Shown: positions 18,516 through 26,473 of the stretch, piece by piece
Layout: each line of letters opens with the position of its first letter
Position numbering within the stretch: the first letter of the stretch is position 1
Assembly: GCA_934096035.1 (NCBI GenBank)
Contig: CAKOKX010000001.1
Span: 62,001 to 126,000, forward strand
Reading direction: 5' to 3'
Length of the DNA: 64,000 nt
Source: an uncultured Bacilli bacterium
GTDB lineage: Bacteria > Bacillota_I > Bacilli_A > RF39 > UBA660
Position numbers and translations under genes: made by a program
The notes under the pieces: model-generated
Databases searched by the model: none
Told to the model about the DNA's origin: nothing
What the model saw: the letters and a program-made list of their open reading frames with translations, nothing else

Positions 18516-19094
18516 TTATTCTTCTGCTGGCATTTCTGATGGAAGTTCTATATTTTCTTCGTTATTTGATTTTTCTAATTCTTTTCCAATATTATTATTT
18601 ACATATTTCTTAAAATCATTATATACTGCTTTAGCAACATCTTTATCAGCCATTACAGAGAATATTACATTACCACTATTAGTAATATATAATTGTTCTG
18701 CAGAAACACAAATCCAACGTCTCATATCAATATTATCTAACATCTCTTGTTTAATTTTTTCTACATCAGCATTATCTTTAACCTTAACAATAGCCACTGA
18801 ATAAGCTTGTGATGTTATCAATGGTTCTGATACAACAATTGATTCGATACCATCATTTGTTTTTAAACCAGTATAACTAGTAACTTCATCAATATTCTTT
18901 ATATCTACTTTCATAGTTTCAAGTTCGGGTAAAACATTTTTGTTATTTTTATTTATAGTATTAATAATGTCATTAATGTCTTTTGGTGTTTCAACACTAC
19001 CTTTGTTTCCACTACCTGATACTAGTATGAATATTACAAATGAGATAACTGCTAATAATATCAAACCTATTATAAAAATATTTTGTTTTTTCAT
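18516..19094 (-). CDS. DUF4358 membrane-anchored protein
   Basis: A 192-residue protein with a single N-terminal membrane segment (IFIIGLILLAVISFVIFILV) and a small domain outside the cell. The conserved DUF4358 core includes TGLKTNDGIESIVVSEPL and the SYSV-type strand AYSVAIVKVKD. The family has no proven biochemical role but is regularly encoded beside MBOAT and DHHW genes, as here. An in-frame ATG at 19100 abuts the AAAGGAG ribosome site, so the ATG at 19094 is chosen. It is the first gene of the cassette, with promoter and 14-bp palindrome directly upstream. The acidic C-terminal tail ends in SEMPAEE. Confidence 0.85.
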   Translation of the reverse strand: MKKQNIFIIGLILLAVISFVIFILVSGSGNKGSVETPKDINDIINTINKNNKNVLPELETMKVDIKNIDEVTSYTGLKTNDGIESIVVSEPLITSQAYSVAIVKVKDNADVEKIKQEMLDNIDMRRWICVSAEQLYITNSGNVIFSVMADKDVAKAVYNDFKKYVNNNIGKELEKSNNEENIELPSEMPAEE

Positions 19095-19116
19095 TTCCAT
19101 CTCCTTTCAATATTTA

Positions 19117-19146
19117 AATTATATCATATTTTTACTGAATTCGGTA
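19117..19146 (-). promoter_or_regulatory. Cassette promoter with 14-bp palindrome, copy 2
   Basis: TACTGAATTCGGTA (19133-19146) is an exact repeat of the copy at 15492. On the minus strand it is followed nine bases later by an extended -10 element TGATATAAT. The palindrome covers the -35 position, so a bound protein should either block polymerase or replace the missing -35 contact. Confidence 0.7.
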
Positions 19147-19238
19147 GAAAAATAATTGCATTTTACAAAATTTTAATTTTAACTATTTAAAAAGTAAACC
19201 ATTTCTGATTTACTTTGATAAATTATAAATATTTATTA

Positions 19239-20615
19239 CTATTTTGTATCAATTAATAATTCTTTTGGGCTCTTCTTTAAATTGCTTGATGAAGAAATTA
19301 GTAAAGAAATTATAAGAACTATTGACATAAATAAAATTACATATATCATTAATTTTGGAGATATATTAATTTCTAAACTTGTTAGTGTTTTATTAAATCC
19401 ATCTACTTCAGCTCCACCTCCAAGTTGGCTAGATGCTGACTGTTTAGCAATTTGTTTTGCTATAGTACCAGTGACTTTACTTAATATGTTATTTCCAATA
19501 ATACTTGCTGTATAAACAGCTAGAAAGTATGATCCTATAAATGCTGGGATTGATATAAATACTAGTTCAATAACAAATTGCCCAAATATTTTAGCTTTTG
19601 AAATTCCTAGTGAAAGTAAAATTGCAATTTCTTTTTTTCTAGCATTCATCCATAAAAACAATAGTAATGAAACTGTAACACCGGCAAATAATAATGATCC
19701 TGCAAATAATTTGTTAGCTATTTTATATATACCTGATATAGACTGTTGTAGTGCTGGGTAATTATTTGAACTTTTAATCAAATTATATTGTTGCCAATCT
19801 ATATCGAGTTTTTCAATATTTTTAATAACTTTATCTAAATTTTTATCACCTTTTACAAAAAATGTTGCATCTTGATATACTGCAGTATCCTCTGTATTTC
19901 CATATACTTTTGCAGCCGTATCTAAATCAGTTATCAAAGTATTTTCGTAAAGTTCTTGAGCTACAGTAACGCCACTTTCATTATGACCATCAAAAAGACC
20001 TTTTATCTCAACTTCTACTTTTTCATTTGCTCCTTTTTCATTATCAGCATCAAATAAATTAGATTTTATTTTTATTTTATCTCCAATTTTTAAATTATTT
20101 TTTTCTGCTAAGTCTTTATGCATTAAAATCTTGTTTTTATCATTTTCATTTAAGTGTTCACCACTAGATAATTTGTAAGCTCCTGAGATAAACTTATTTT
20201 CTTTTGATGAATCATTAACACCTGTTAACATAACAGCTCTTTTAAAGTTTTTTGCTCTTTCTGGTGATTGTCCTGAAAGTGTTTTTTGAGTTTCTATTAT
20301 ATCATTATCTTCTAAATCAGCAACACTATTAATTCTTTTTACATATGAATCAATGTCTTTGGATTCAGCAATTTTTTTAATATCTTGTCCTTTTATATTG
20401 CCACCACCTCTTGGTGTTCCAAAATTAACTCTTCGGTTTATTTCCATAGAGAAACTATTTGTTATATTTCCAAAAGTTTCTTTTGAAGCTCTGTTCGTAG
20501 CATCTTTGATCGATAAACTAATAAGACAAAGCGTTGACATAGCTGTTATAACTAACAATATAATTATTGATTTTAGACTTTTTCTAGTTACATATGCAAA
20601 TGCATTTTTAATCAT
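19239..20615 (-). CDS. ABC transporter permease, FtsX/MacB type (second permease)
   Basis: A 458-residue membrane protein with one N-terminal segment, a large outside domain (about residues 45-290) and three C-terminal segments, the layout of MacB/FtsX permeases. ARKKEIAILLSLGISKAKIFGQF is the conserved cytoplasmic loop of the family. Such systems do not usually import; they move peptides or lipoproteins or transmit force, and many protect against antimicrobial peptides. It is the last gene of a permease-ATPase-permease operon and is a diverged paralogue of the first permease (shared HKDLAEKNNLK-type segment). Confidence 0.88.
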   Translation of the reverse strand: MIKNAFAYVTRKSLKSIIILLVITAMSTLCLISLSIKDATNRASKETFGNITNSFSMEINRRVNFGTPRGGGNIKGQDIKKIAESKDIDSYVKRINSVADLEDNDIIETQKTLSGQSPERAKNFKRAVMLTGVNDSSKENKFISGAYKLSSGEHLNENDKNKILMHKDLAEKNNLKIGDKIKIKSNLFDADNEKGANEKVEVEIKGLFDGHNESGVTVAQELYENTLITDLDTAAKVYGNTEDTAVYQDATFFVKGDKNLDKVIKNIEKLDIDWQQYNLIKSSNNYPALQQSISGIYKIANKLFAGSLLFAGVTVSLLLFLWMNARKKEIAILLSLGISKAKIFGQFVIELVFISIPAFIGSYFLAVYTASIIGNNILSKVTGTIAKQIAKQSASSQLGGGAEVDGFNKTLTSLEINISPKLMIYVILFMSIVLIISLLISSSSNLKKSPKELLIDTK

Positions 20616-20626
20616 TATTGTACCTC

Positions 20627-21271
20627 CTAATTATTTTTATTTATTTTCTTAAGTTTTCTATCTTTTAATTCTAAAATAATGTCAGCTGAGTTTGCAACTT
20701 CTTTACTGTGTGTTACCACGATTACACACTTATTTCTTTCTTTTGCTAACTTTTTAAGTATTTCAATTATTTCACCAGCAGTATCAACATCTAAGTTTCC
20801 AGTAGGTTCATCTGCTAAAATTATTGGGGCTTCTGAAACTAATGCTCTTGCAATCGCCACTCTTTGTTGTTGTCCTCCTGATAACTTCATTACATTTCTA
20901 CTTATTTGACTTTTATCAAGCCCCAATTCAAATAAGATTGCTTCAGATGCATTTTTATTTACTAATCTAACATTTTCTATTGGTGTTAAATAATCAATTA
21001 AATTATAGTTTTGAAAAACTAACGATATGTTATTTTTTCTATGATTACTATAACCATCTTTCTCTATATCATTTCCATTAAATAAGATTTGACCTTTTTG
21101 TGGTTTATCTAAACCTGCTAATAGAGAAAGTAATGTTGACTTTCCTGCCCCTGATTTTCCTATTATTGCATAAAATTTTCCAATTTCAAATTTTTGATTT
21201 ACTGAAGATAATACTTTCTCATTTGAATTTGAATAATTATATGTTACATTTTTTATTTCTAATATATCCAT
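20627..21271 (-). CDS. ABC transporter ATPase of the MacB/LolD type
   Basis: A 214-residue ATPase with intact Walker A (GKSGAGKST), Q-loop (VFQNYNLID), signature (LSGGQQQRVAIARAL), Walker B (IILADEPTGNLD) and switch histidine (VVTHS). The sequence DEPTGNLD marks the group that partners with FtsX/MacB permeases. It sits between the two permease genes with gaps of 10 to 11 bases and should serve both as a heterodimeric transporter. The operon promoter lies before the first permease. Confidence 0.93.
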   Translation of the reverse strand: MDILEIKNVTYNYSNSNEKVLSSVNQKFEIGKFYAIIGKSGAGKSTLLSLLAGLDKPQKGQILFNGNDIEKDGYSNHRKNNISLVFQNYNLIDYLTPIENVRLVNKNASEAILFELGLDKSQISRNVMKLSGGQQQRVAIARALVSEAPIILADEPTGNLDVDTAGEIIEILKKLAKERNKCVIVVTHSKEVANSADIILELKDRKLKKINKNN

Positions 21272-21281
21272 TTTTAATCTC

Positions 21282-22559
21282 CTAACTTATTTTTGACAAT
21301 ATTTCTTTTGGTTTTTTTATTAATATCATTAAACTTGCAATAATAACTGATAGAACAATAATTCCAATTAATATTCCGTAACTTTGTAGAAATGTTATAA
21401 GATTTGAAATTAAATTATTGTTTTTAAGTAAGCTATCAACCATTATTGTTGAATCATCAGAATTCATAAATCCACCGACTATAATATTTAATATTACATT
21501 TCCTATAAACAATGATAATACAAAAGATGGTAGTGATATAAATAATAATTCAAGTATAAATTGAGTTACAATTTTTATTTTACTTATACCAATTGATAAT
21601 AATATTCCAATTTCATATATTCTTTCTCTTAACCATAGTATTAATATCAATGACAATACTGTTATTCCACCTATCATAATTGAATATGTCATGATCTTAA
21701 TAATATGTTTTATTCCATCTATAGACCCTAGTGTTTCTTCGAATACATGGTTATCACTTGAAACATTAAATTGTGACCAATCAATTTTAATTTTTTTAAT
21801 TTTATTTAGTGCAACCTTTGTATTTTCTGAACTATCTGAAAATATTGCAAGTTTATTAACAATTTTGTTATTTTCAGGTTTATTTAATGCTTTTTGACTT
21901 GATTCATAATCAATAAATACCATATTTTCACTAAAGTCTGATGATAAGCCAGTATATTTTTCTTGTTTTTTACCTGTGAATATTCCAATTATCTCAAACT
22001 CATATTCTAATTTCTTTTCACTATTATTAAAATCAATTAATTCAAGTTTGAATTTATCATTAAGTTTTAGGTTATTTTTTTCAGCAAGTTCCTTATGAAT
22101 AAGAATTTTTCCTCTATCATTATTATTAATATGTCTGCCTTTTAAAATAGTGAAAATACCACTACTAAATAAATTATTCTTTTCACTATTATTAGTAGCT
22201 TCTACTGAAAGCATATTTTTGAACTCATCTGATAAATCATCTCGTTCTACTAATTGTGTTCCATCTACAACTTTGATGTTTGTAGTTCTAGCAAGTCCAT
22301 CATAATTAGTGATAATTTCTTTTATTTCTTTTATATTGTCTAATTCTTTAAACTGATTAGTTTCAAAAGTATCTCCATTATTTTTAGTTATTGATAGTGA
22401 TGTATTTGAAATCTTGTATAAGTTTTTTTCCAAATTACTTGTTGATTTTGTTATATTCAAACATGAATATAAACAAGAGAGAACTACTGTTAAAATAATA
22501 AATACTATAATTGTTCTATTTCTTTTTCTTAAAATATATGCTATAGCATTTTTTAGCAT
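21282..22559 (-). CDS. ABC transporter permease, FtsX/MacB type (first permease)
   Basis: A 425-residue protein with the same layout as its paralogue at 19239: N-terminal segment, outside domain up to about residue 280, and three segments near the C-terminus with the loop REIYEIGILLSIGISKIKIV (in the form RERIYEIGI). It is the first gene of the operon. A consensus ribosome site (ATAGGAGGTTG) precedes the ATG. Expression should depend on the promoter, palindrome and leader hairpin in the 200 bases upstream. There is no adjacent histidine kinase, unlike in BceAB-type detoxification systems. Confidence 0.88.
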   Translation of the reverse strand: MLKNAIAYILRKRNRTIIVFIILTVVLSCLYSCLNITKSTSNLEKNLYKISNTSLSITKNNGDTFETNQFKELDNIKEIKEIITNYDGLARTTNIKVVDGTQLVERDDLSDEFKNMLSVEATNNSEKNNLFSSGIFTILKGRHINNNDRGKILIHKELAEKNNLKLNDKFKLELIDFNNSEKKLEYEFEIIGIFTGKKQEKYTGLSSDFSENMVFIDYESSQKALNKPENNKIVNKLAIFSDSSENTKVALNKIKKIKIDWSQFNVSSDNHVFEETLGSIDGIKHIIKIMTYSIMIGGITVLSLILILWLRERIYEIGILLSIGISKIKIVTQFILELLFISLPSFVLSLFIGNVILNIIVGGFMNSDDSTIMVDSLLKNNNLISNLITFLQSYGILIGIIVLSVIIASLMILIKKPKEILSKIS

Positions 22560-22581
22560 TTTATCAACCTCCTATCTTCAG

Positions 22582-22656
22582 ATTTTTTGCTTAAAAAAAG
22601 ATATGACAAAGCTTTATTTATAATATAAGCCATATCTTTTATTTTTTGCTTAAAAA
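22582..22656 (-). promoter_or_regulatory. Leader hairpin (attenuator candidate) flanked by direct repeats
   Basis: Within the roughly 108-base leader of the ABC operon, AAAAGATATG (22631-22640 on the minus strand) pairs with CATATCTTTT (22596-22605) and is followed by a run of T residues on the minus strand, as in an intrinsic terminator. A 16-bp sequence ATTTTTTGCTTAAAAA occurs exactly twice (22582-22597 and 22641-22656), once on each side. An antiterminator made with the repeats is conceivable but not shown. Confidence 0.55.
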
Positions 22657-22673
22657 TGTAGACAGCTCAAGTA

Positions 22674-22702
22674 ATTATATTATTTTTTGGGGTTTTTGTC
22701 AA
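22674..22702 (-). promoter_or_regulatory. Consensus sigma-A promoter of the ABC operon
   Basis: Minus strand TTGACA (22697-22702) and TATAAT (22674-22679) with a 17-base spacer: both boxes are perfect consensus. Predicted start of transcription near 22667. Confidence 0.85.
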
Positions 22703-22721
22703 TTAATCTAGCAAATTTTTC

Positions 22722-22735
22722 TACCGAAATCGGTA
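22722..22735. promoter_or_regulatory. 14-bp palindromic operator candidate, copy 3
   Basis: TACCGAAATCGGTA: half-sites TACCGA and TCGGTA are perfectly inverted around AA. It lies 19 bases upstream of the -35 box of the ABC operon promoter, and matches copies 1 and 2 at 12 of 14 positions. Confidence 0.65.
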
Positions 22736-22760
22736 AATAATTAAAATAAAAATAAATTAT

Positions 22761-23036
22761 TTATAATTTGCTTTTTTGATAACTCTTTATATAATTATTT
22801 GATATTTCTTTATTTGTGAAAACTTTAAATGTTACCTCTCGAACTAATTTAGTATTTATCATTTCGGCATCCAAATAATTTCCATCTAAATATTCAACTA
22901 ACATATCGTATAATTTTTCAATTTCTTTATATATATCTCTTGGAACAGAAACACATTCACTAATAAACATATTTTCCAAAATATTAAGCGAAACCAAACA
23001 AACTTCATCTACATCGTATTTTTTATTAATTATCAA
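22761..23036 (-). CDS. Small unrecognised protein
   Basis: An acidic, helical protein of about 91 residues with no motif I know. No ATG is available near the 5' end; a TTG at 23036 has AGAGGTG six bases upstream and is the best start, while another TTG at 23072 would add 12 residues. It stands alone between the ABC operon and tRNA-Trp. Nothing in it suggests membrane location or metal binding. Modest confidence that it is a real gene. Confidence 0.5.
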   Translation of the reverse strand: MIINKKYDVDEVCLVSLNILENMFISECVSVPRDIYKEIEKLYDMLVEYLDGNYLDAEMINTKLVREVTFKVFTNKEISNNYIKSYQKSKL

Positions 23037-23118
23037 TTCTATCACCTCTAGTGCGATGTTAACTCTTAACAAAAATTATTGCTAGTCATATTAAAAAAAA
23101 TAATAATAATTTTCACAC

Positions 23119-23157
23119 AAAAAAACGATTTTTCCTTTATTTTATAAGGAAAAATCG
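23119..23157 (-). terminator. Terminator of tRNA-Trp
   Basis: A perfect stem CGATTTTTCCTT / AAGGAAAAATCG (23126-23157) followed by seven T residues on the minus strand, just behind the tRNA. Confidence 0.85.
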
Positions 23158-23166
23158 GTATTTTCT

Positions 23167-23240
23167 TGGCAGGGGCAGAGAGAATCGAACTCCCATCAAA
23201 AGTTTTGGAGACTCCTATGCTACCATTATACCATGCCCCT
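23167..23240 (-). tRNA. tRNA-Trp (anticodon CCA)
   Basis: A 74-base minus-strand cloverleaf with encoded 3' CCA. The acceptor arm AGGGGCA / TGCCCCT pairs fully, the anticodon loop is CTCCAAA (T at position 33, anticodon CCA), and the T-loop reads TTCGATT. The acceptor sequence is that of bacterial tRNA-Trp. It appears to be a single tRNA gene with its own TATAAT upstream and terminator downstream. Confidence 0.93.
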
Positions 23241-23296
23241 AAATTCTTTGGAAACAAATAGATTATAACATAATAAAAATAAAATTACTAGCATTT

Positions 23297-23326
23297 TTTA
23301 CAAATATGTGCTAAATTTGTTATAAT
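23297..23326 (+). promoter_or_regulatory. Promoter giving a probably leaderless mRNA
   Basis: TTTACA (23297-23302) and TATAAT (23321-23326) are spaced 18 bases apart. The start of transcription would fall at about 23333, which is the A of the ATG itself. Confidence 0.6.
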
Positions 23327-23332
23327 AGACTT

Positions 23333-23854
23333 ATGAAAAAAGAATTTTTAAGAAAAACATACAAAGAAAAAAGAGATAATATCAAAAATAAAGATATTAA
23401 AGATAATGAAATATACAAACAAATTATTAACAATCAAAATGTATTATCAGCAAAAATTATCTTAATTTATATCTCTATAAAAAGTGAAGTTGATACATCA
23501 GAAATAATCAAACATTTTATAAACTCTAAAAAAATAGCTATACCTAAAATAATAAATAATAATATGAAATTTTGTTACATAAAAAGTTTAAATGAATTAA
23601 TACCAGGAAAATATAATATACCAGAACCTATAAATAATAATTATGTTAATGATTTTGATAGCACAATATGTATAGTTCCGGGTATATGTTATGATAAAGA
23701 AAATTTTCGTGTAGGTTACGGAAAAGGCTATTATGATAAATTTTTAAGTAAGCATAAAATTAAAACTATTGGTTTGTGTTACAAAGAATGTCTTGTAGAA
23801 AAAATTGATACTGACAAATTTGATTATAAAATTGATGAGGTAATAACAGATTAA
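23333..23854 (+). CDS. 5-formyltetrahydrofolate cyclo-ligase
   Basis: It uses ATP to turn 5-formyl-THF into 5,10-methenyl-THF, returning a storage folate to the one-carbon pool. The 173-residue protein begins with the family-typical KEFLRKTYKEKRD, has IAIPKI and the C-terminal ATP-binding signature FRVGYGKGYYDKFL, which is decisive. No ribosome-binding sequence lies before the ATG, and the predicted transcription start coincides with the ATG, so it is probably translated from a leaderless mRNA. It is divergent from tRNA-Trp and followed by a spore hydrolase gene with a separate promoter. Confidence 0.92.
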   Translation: MKKEFLRKTYKEKRDNIKNKDIKDNEIYKQIINNQNVLSAKIILIYISIKSEVDTSEIIKHFINSKKIAIPKIINNNMKFCYIKSLNELIPGKYNIPEPINNNYVNDFDSTICIVPGICYDKENFRVGYGKGYYDKFLSKHKIKTIGLCYKECLVEKIDTDKFDYKIDEVITD

Positions 23855-23872
23855 TTATAAAAACATACACTA
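23846..23872 (+). promoter_or_regulatory. Candidate mother-cell (sigma-K or sigma-E) promoter
   Basis: AC at 23846-23847, 16 bases, then CATACACTA (23864-23872) fits the sigma-K pattern AC-N16-CATANNNTA, and CATACACT also fits the sigma-E -10 consensus. It lies just before a spore cortex hydrolase gene. The match is by eye and short. Confidence 0.45.
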
Positions 23873-23887
23873 TATTAAGGTGATATT

Positions 23888-24310
23888 ATGCTTTTTAATT
23901 ATACAAATCGAGAACTCGATTTACTTGCAAGAATTATGCGCGCAGAAGCTCTAGGTGAAGGTAACCTTGGAATGTTAATGGTAGGAAATGTTGTAGCCAA
24001 TAGAGTTTTAGCAGATTGTTTAACTTTTAGAAATGTTGATAGTATTTATGATGCTATTTACCAGCCAAATCAATTTACCGGAGTTAATTCTTCCCTATTT
24101 AATGCATCAGCTACTACTTTAGAAAAACAATTAGCACAAAGAATAGTGCGTGGAGAATACTATCATCCAGCCACTAATGCCTTATGGTTTTATTCACCCA
24201 CTAAGGGAGCATCCTGTAAACAAACTTGGTACAATCAAGATCTAGCGGGAAGGTATAAAAGCCATTGTTTTTATGTTCCAGATTCAGGAATATGTACAAA
24301 AATCCATTAA
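23888..24310 (+). CDS. CwlJ/SleB-type spore cortex hydrolase
   Basis: A 140-residue protein that consists only of the hydrolase_2 domain. RIMRAEALGEG near residue 15 holds the presumed catalytic glutamate, and VGNVVANRVL, YQPNQFTG and ALWFYSP are family motifs. These enzymes cut the spore cortex during germination. The protein has neither a signal peptide nor a peptidoglycan-binding domain, as in CwlJ, which reaches its site from the mother cell; SleB is exported. A sporulation-type promoter upstream agrees with this. CwlJ normally needs GerQ, whose gene is at 57462. Confidence 0.88.
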   Translation: MLFNYTNRELDLLARIMRAEALGEGNLGMLMVGNVVANRVLADCLTFRNVDSIYDAIYQPNQFTGVNSSLFNASATTLEKQLAQRIVRGEYYHPATNALWFYSPTKGASCKQTWYNQDLAGRYKSHCFYVPDSGICTKIH

Positions 24311-24362
24311 TCTTGGCATAATTTAACAAATAATGTATAATAATGAATAAGGAGAGATTTCT

Positions 24363-25043
24363 ATGTTTTATTCTTATTGTATATTATTTTTTATTTTCTC
24401 ATTTCTAGGTTGGGTAATGGAAGTAACATTAACACTCATTACAGACAAAAAATTTGTAAATCGAGGATTTTTACTTGGACCTTGTTGTCCAATATATGGA
24501 TGCGGATGTCTTTTACTAAATTTATTATTACAAAACTATGTGAATAACATTATAGTATTATTTATTTTAACAATGTTTACATGTTCATTACTTGAATATA
24601 TAACAAGTTTTTTAATGGAAAAAATATTTAAACTTAGATGGTGGGATTATTCTCAAATGAGATTTAATATAAATGGAAGAATTTGTTTAGAAACAATGAC
24701 ACCATTTTCTATACTCGGCGTACTTGCTATAAAATATGCAACACCATTTTTTATAACAAACATTAACAAATTATCAGAAAAAACAATTTTAATTATATCC
24801 ATTATCTTAATAACTTTATTTATTATTGATGTTATTATTTCTTTAATAATTGTATTTAAATTAAAATTTGTATCTAAAAACATTAAAAAGGATTCAACAC
24901 TAGATATTAAAAATGCTATAAAGAAATTCATAAAAAATGATTTCTATGTTTATGAAAGAATAATAGAATCATTTCCAAATCTTACAAAAAGCCTAAAAGA
25001 AAAAGCTTTGAAACTAAAAAAGAAACCCAAAATTACAAAATAA
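24363..25043 (+). CDS. Putative ABC transporter permease, PF06541 (CmpB-like) membrane protein
   Basis: A 226-residue protein with about six membrane segments. The N-terminal signature FSFLGWVMEVTLTLITDKKFVNRGFLLGPCCPIYGCG (residues about 8-50) is typical of the PF06541 family, named as putative ABC permeases although no partner ATPase is known and none is encoded here. The basic C-terminal tail is cytoplasmic. A GGAGAG ribosome site precedes the ATG and a strong terminator overlaps the stop. Function unknown. Confidence 0.85.
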   Translation: MFYSYCILFFIFSFLGWVMEVTLTLITDKKFVNRGFLLGPCCPIYGCGCLLLNLLLQNYVNNIIVLFILTMFTCSLLEYITSFLMEKIFKLRWWDYSQMRFNINGRICLETMTPFSILGVLAIKYATPFFITNINKLSEKTILIISIILITLFIIDVIISLIIVFKLKFVSKNIKKDSTLDIKNAIKKFIKNDFYVYERIIESFPNLTKSLKEKALKLKKKPKITK

Positions 25044-25057
25044 TTTTGGGTTATTTT
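25026..25057 (+). terminator. Terminator after the PF06541 gene
   Basis: Perfect stem CCCAAAATTA / TAATTTTGGG with a five-base loop and a T-rich tail. The stem contains the last codons and the stop of the gene. Confidence 0.85.
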
Positions 25058-25197
25058 AATTCTTCAGTAATACTGACAAAAAATTCTTTGTTCCACATAT
25101 CTAAAGAATGAACATCTTTTATATCTCTCAACATTATATTATTTTGATTAGAATATTCAGTTAATTTTTGTTTAGTAATTTTTGAGGTAATTACCAT
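25051..25197 (-). CDS. Possible small ORF or gene remnant
   Basis: A 48-codon frame (ATG 25197, stop 25051) encodes MVITSKITKQKLTEYSNQNN and so on, ending FFVSITEELK. The same frame is open for about 15 codons upstream without a start, and the ribosome site is poor. It may be the end of a decayed gene. It overlaps the terminator of the opposite-strand gene. Confidence 0.22.
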   Translation of the reverse strand: MVITSKITKQKLTEYSNQNNIMLRDIKDVHSLDMWNKEFFVSITEELK

Positions 25198-25241
25198 ATT
25201 TAACCTGTAAATACCATTTGGCGAAAAACAATGATTATTAC

Positions 25242-25274
25242 AAAAAAAACTACTGTTATGGTAACAATAGTTTT
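25242..25274 (-). terminator. Terminator of the amidase-LysM gene
   Basis: On the minus strand AAACTATTGTTA pairs with TAACAGTAGTTT (one G-U pair) around CCA and is followed by eight T residues. It includes the stop codon. Confidence 0.8.
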
Positions 25275-26458
25275 TGACCTATACTTAATGTATTAGATGT
25301 AATATTATTTAATTTTTTTAAAGCATCAACAGTAGTTCCATATTCACGAGCAATACTATATAAGCTATCGCCTTTTTTAACTGTGTATACTACATTATCT
25401 TTTGTGGTATCACTACTTGGCAACTTAAGCACTTGACCTATACTTAAATTATTTGATGTTAAATTGTTAATATCTTTTAGCTTATCAACAGTGGTCCCAT
25501 AAGTTCTAGCAATACTATATAAATTATCACCCTTTTTAACAGTATATGTATTTTCTTTTATATTTTCTTCCCCAGGTATTTTAAGTATTTGCCCAATCGC
25601 AAGTGAATCAGTTGTAATATTATTTAATGACTTTAAGTTATCCACAGTTGTATTAAACTTTCTGGCTATACTATATAAAGTTTCTCCTTTTTGAACTGCA
25701 TATTCATCACTTTCTTTTTCAGGTACTTTACCAGGAATTATTAAATTTTGACCTATACTTAATAAATTGCTTGATAAGTTATTCGCTTCTTTTAATTCAG
25801 AAACAGATACCCCAAACTTTTTTGAAATACTCCATAAACTATCACCATTTTTAACAGTATAGTAATTTGAATCAAGCGGAGCAACATATTTACCTCCGGC
25901 ATATTCCACAATAGCTTTAGTAACAGCTTCAGCTAAATTTTCCCAATTATTTTTAAGTTGTGAAACATCATCACCATCAGAATCTGCAAACCCATATTCA
26001 ACAATAACGGTTTCATTGTTCGGTGTATCACGCATTATATAGTAATAATCTTTCGCAGGATTACTTGGAAGTCTTCTTTGATAATATTTTCTAACATTTT
26101 GACCAGCATTTTCAAACTCTTTAGCAATTTTTTTAGCAAAAGTATCATTATTCCTCAAAGCATATATTACTTCTGCTCCATCGCCACCTCCTGCATTTAT
26201 ATGATTTGAAACAACAACTACATCACTACCATTACCATAAAAACTTTGTACTTTTTTAGGTCTTTCACTTGGTGTTAAAGTAACATCACTTGTTCTAGTC
26301 ATTGCATTTGGTATACCCATTTCATCTAATCTCTTATGAATATATTCACTAATTTTTAAATTATAGTCTTTTTCAACTATTCCATTAGCCACAGTTCCGC
26401 CGTCCATACCACCATGGCCACTATCTAAAACCACCTTTTTTAAAGCTCTTTCATCCAT
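25256..26458 (-). CDS. N-acetylmuramoyl-L-alanine amidase with four LysM domains
   Basis: Residues 1 to about 190 are an amidase_3 catalytic domain with zinc ligands in LDSGHGG, IVEKDY and SNHINAGGG and the catalytic glutamate in VIVEYGFAD. Four LysM peptidoglycan-binding repeats follow, each starting YTVKKGD or similar and about 45-55 residues apart. It cuts the bond between muramic acid and the stem peptide. There is no signal peptide, which fits a mother-cell lysis or spore amidase like CwlC of Bacillus. The ATG at 26458 with AGGTG upstream is preferred over a GTG at 26467. A sigma-K-like promoter sits just upstream. Confidence 0.92.
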   Translation of the reverse strand: MDERALKKVVLDSGHGGMDGGTVANGIVEKDYNLKISEYIHKRLDEMGIPNAMTRTSDVTLTPSERPKKVQSFYGNGSDVVVVSNHINAGGGDGAEVIYALRNNDTFAKKIAKEFENAGQNVRKYYQRRLPSNPAKDYYYIMRDTPNNETVIVEYGFADSDGDDVSQLKNNWENLAEAVTKAIVEYAGGKYVAPLDSNYYTVKNGDSLWSISKKFGVSVSELKEANNLSSNLLSIGQNLIIPGKVPEKESDEYAVQKGETLYSIARKFNTTVDNLKSLNNITTDSLAIGQILKIPGEENIKENTYTVKKGDNLYSIARTYGTTVDKLKDINNLTSNNLSIGQVLKLPSSDTTKDNVVYTVKKGDSLYSIAREYGTTVDALKKLNNITSNTLSIGQKLLLP

Positions 26459-26473
26459 GTATATCACCTAAGA

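Noticed and set aside
23150..23160. Half of the 14-bp operator (AATCGGTA) near tRNA-Trp
   Set aside because: It is part of the tRNA terminator stem and its edge; the other half-site is missing.
23167..23240. tRNA-Gly with anticodon TCC
   Set aside because: Setting T33 correctly gives the loop CTCCAAA and anticodon CCA, and the acceptor arm is that of tRNA-Trp.
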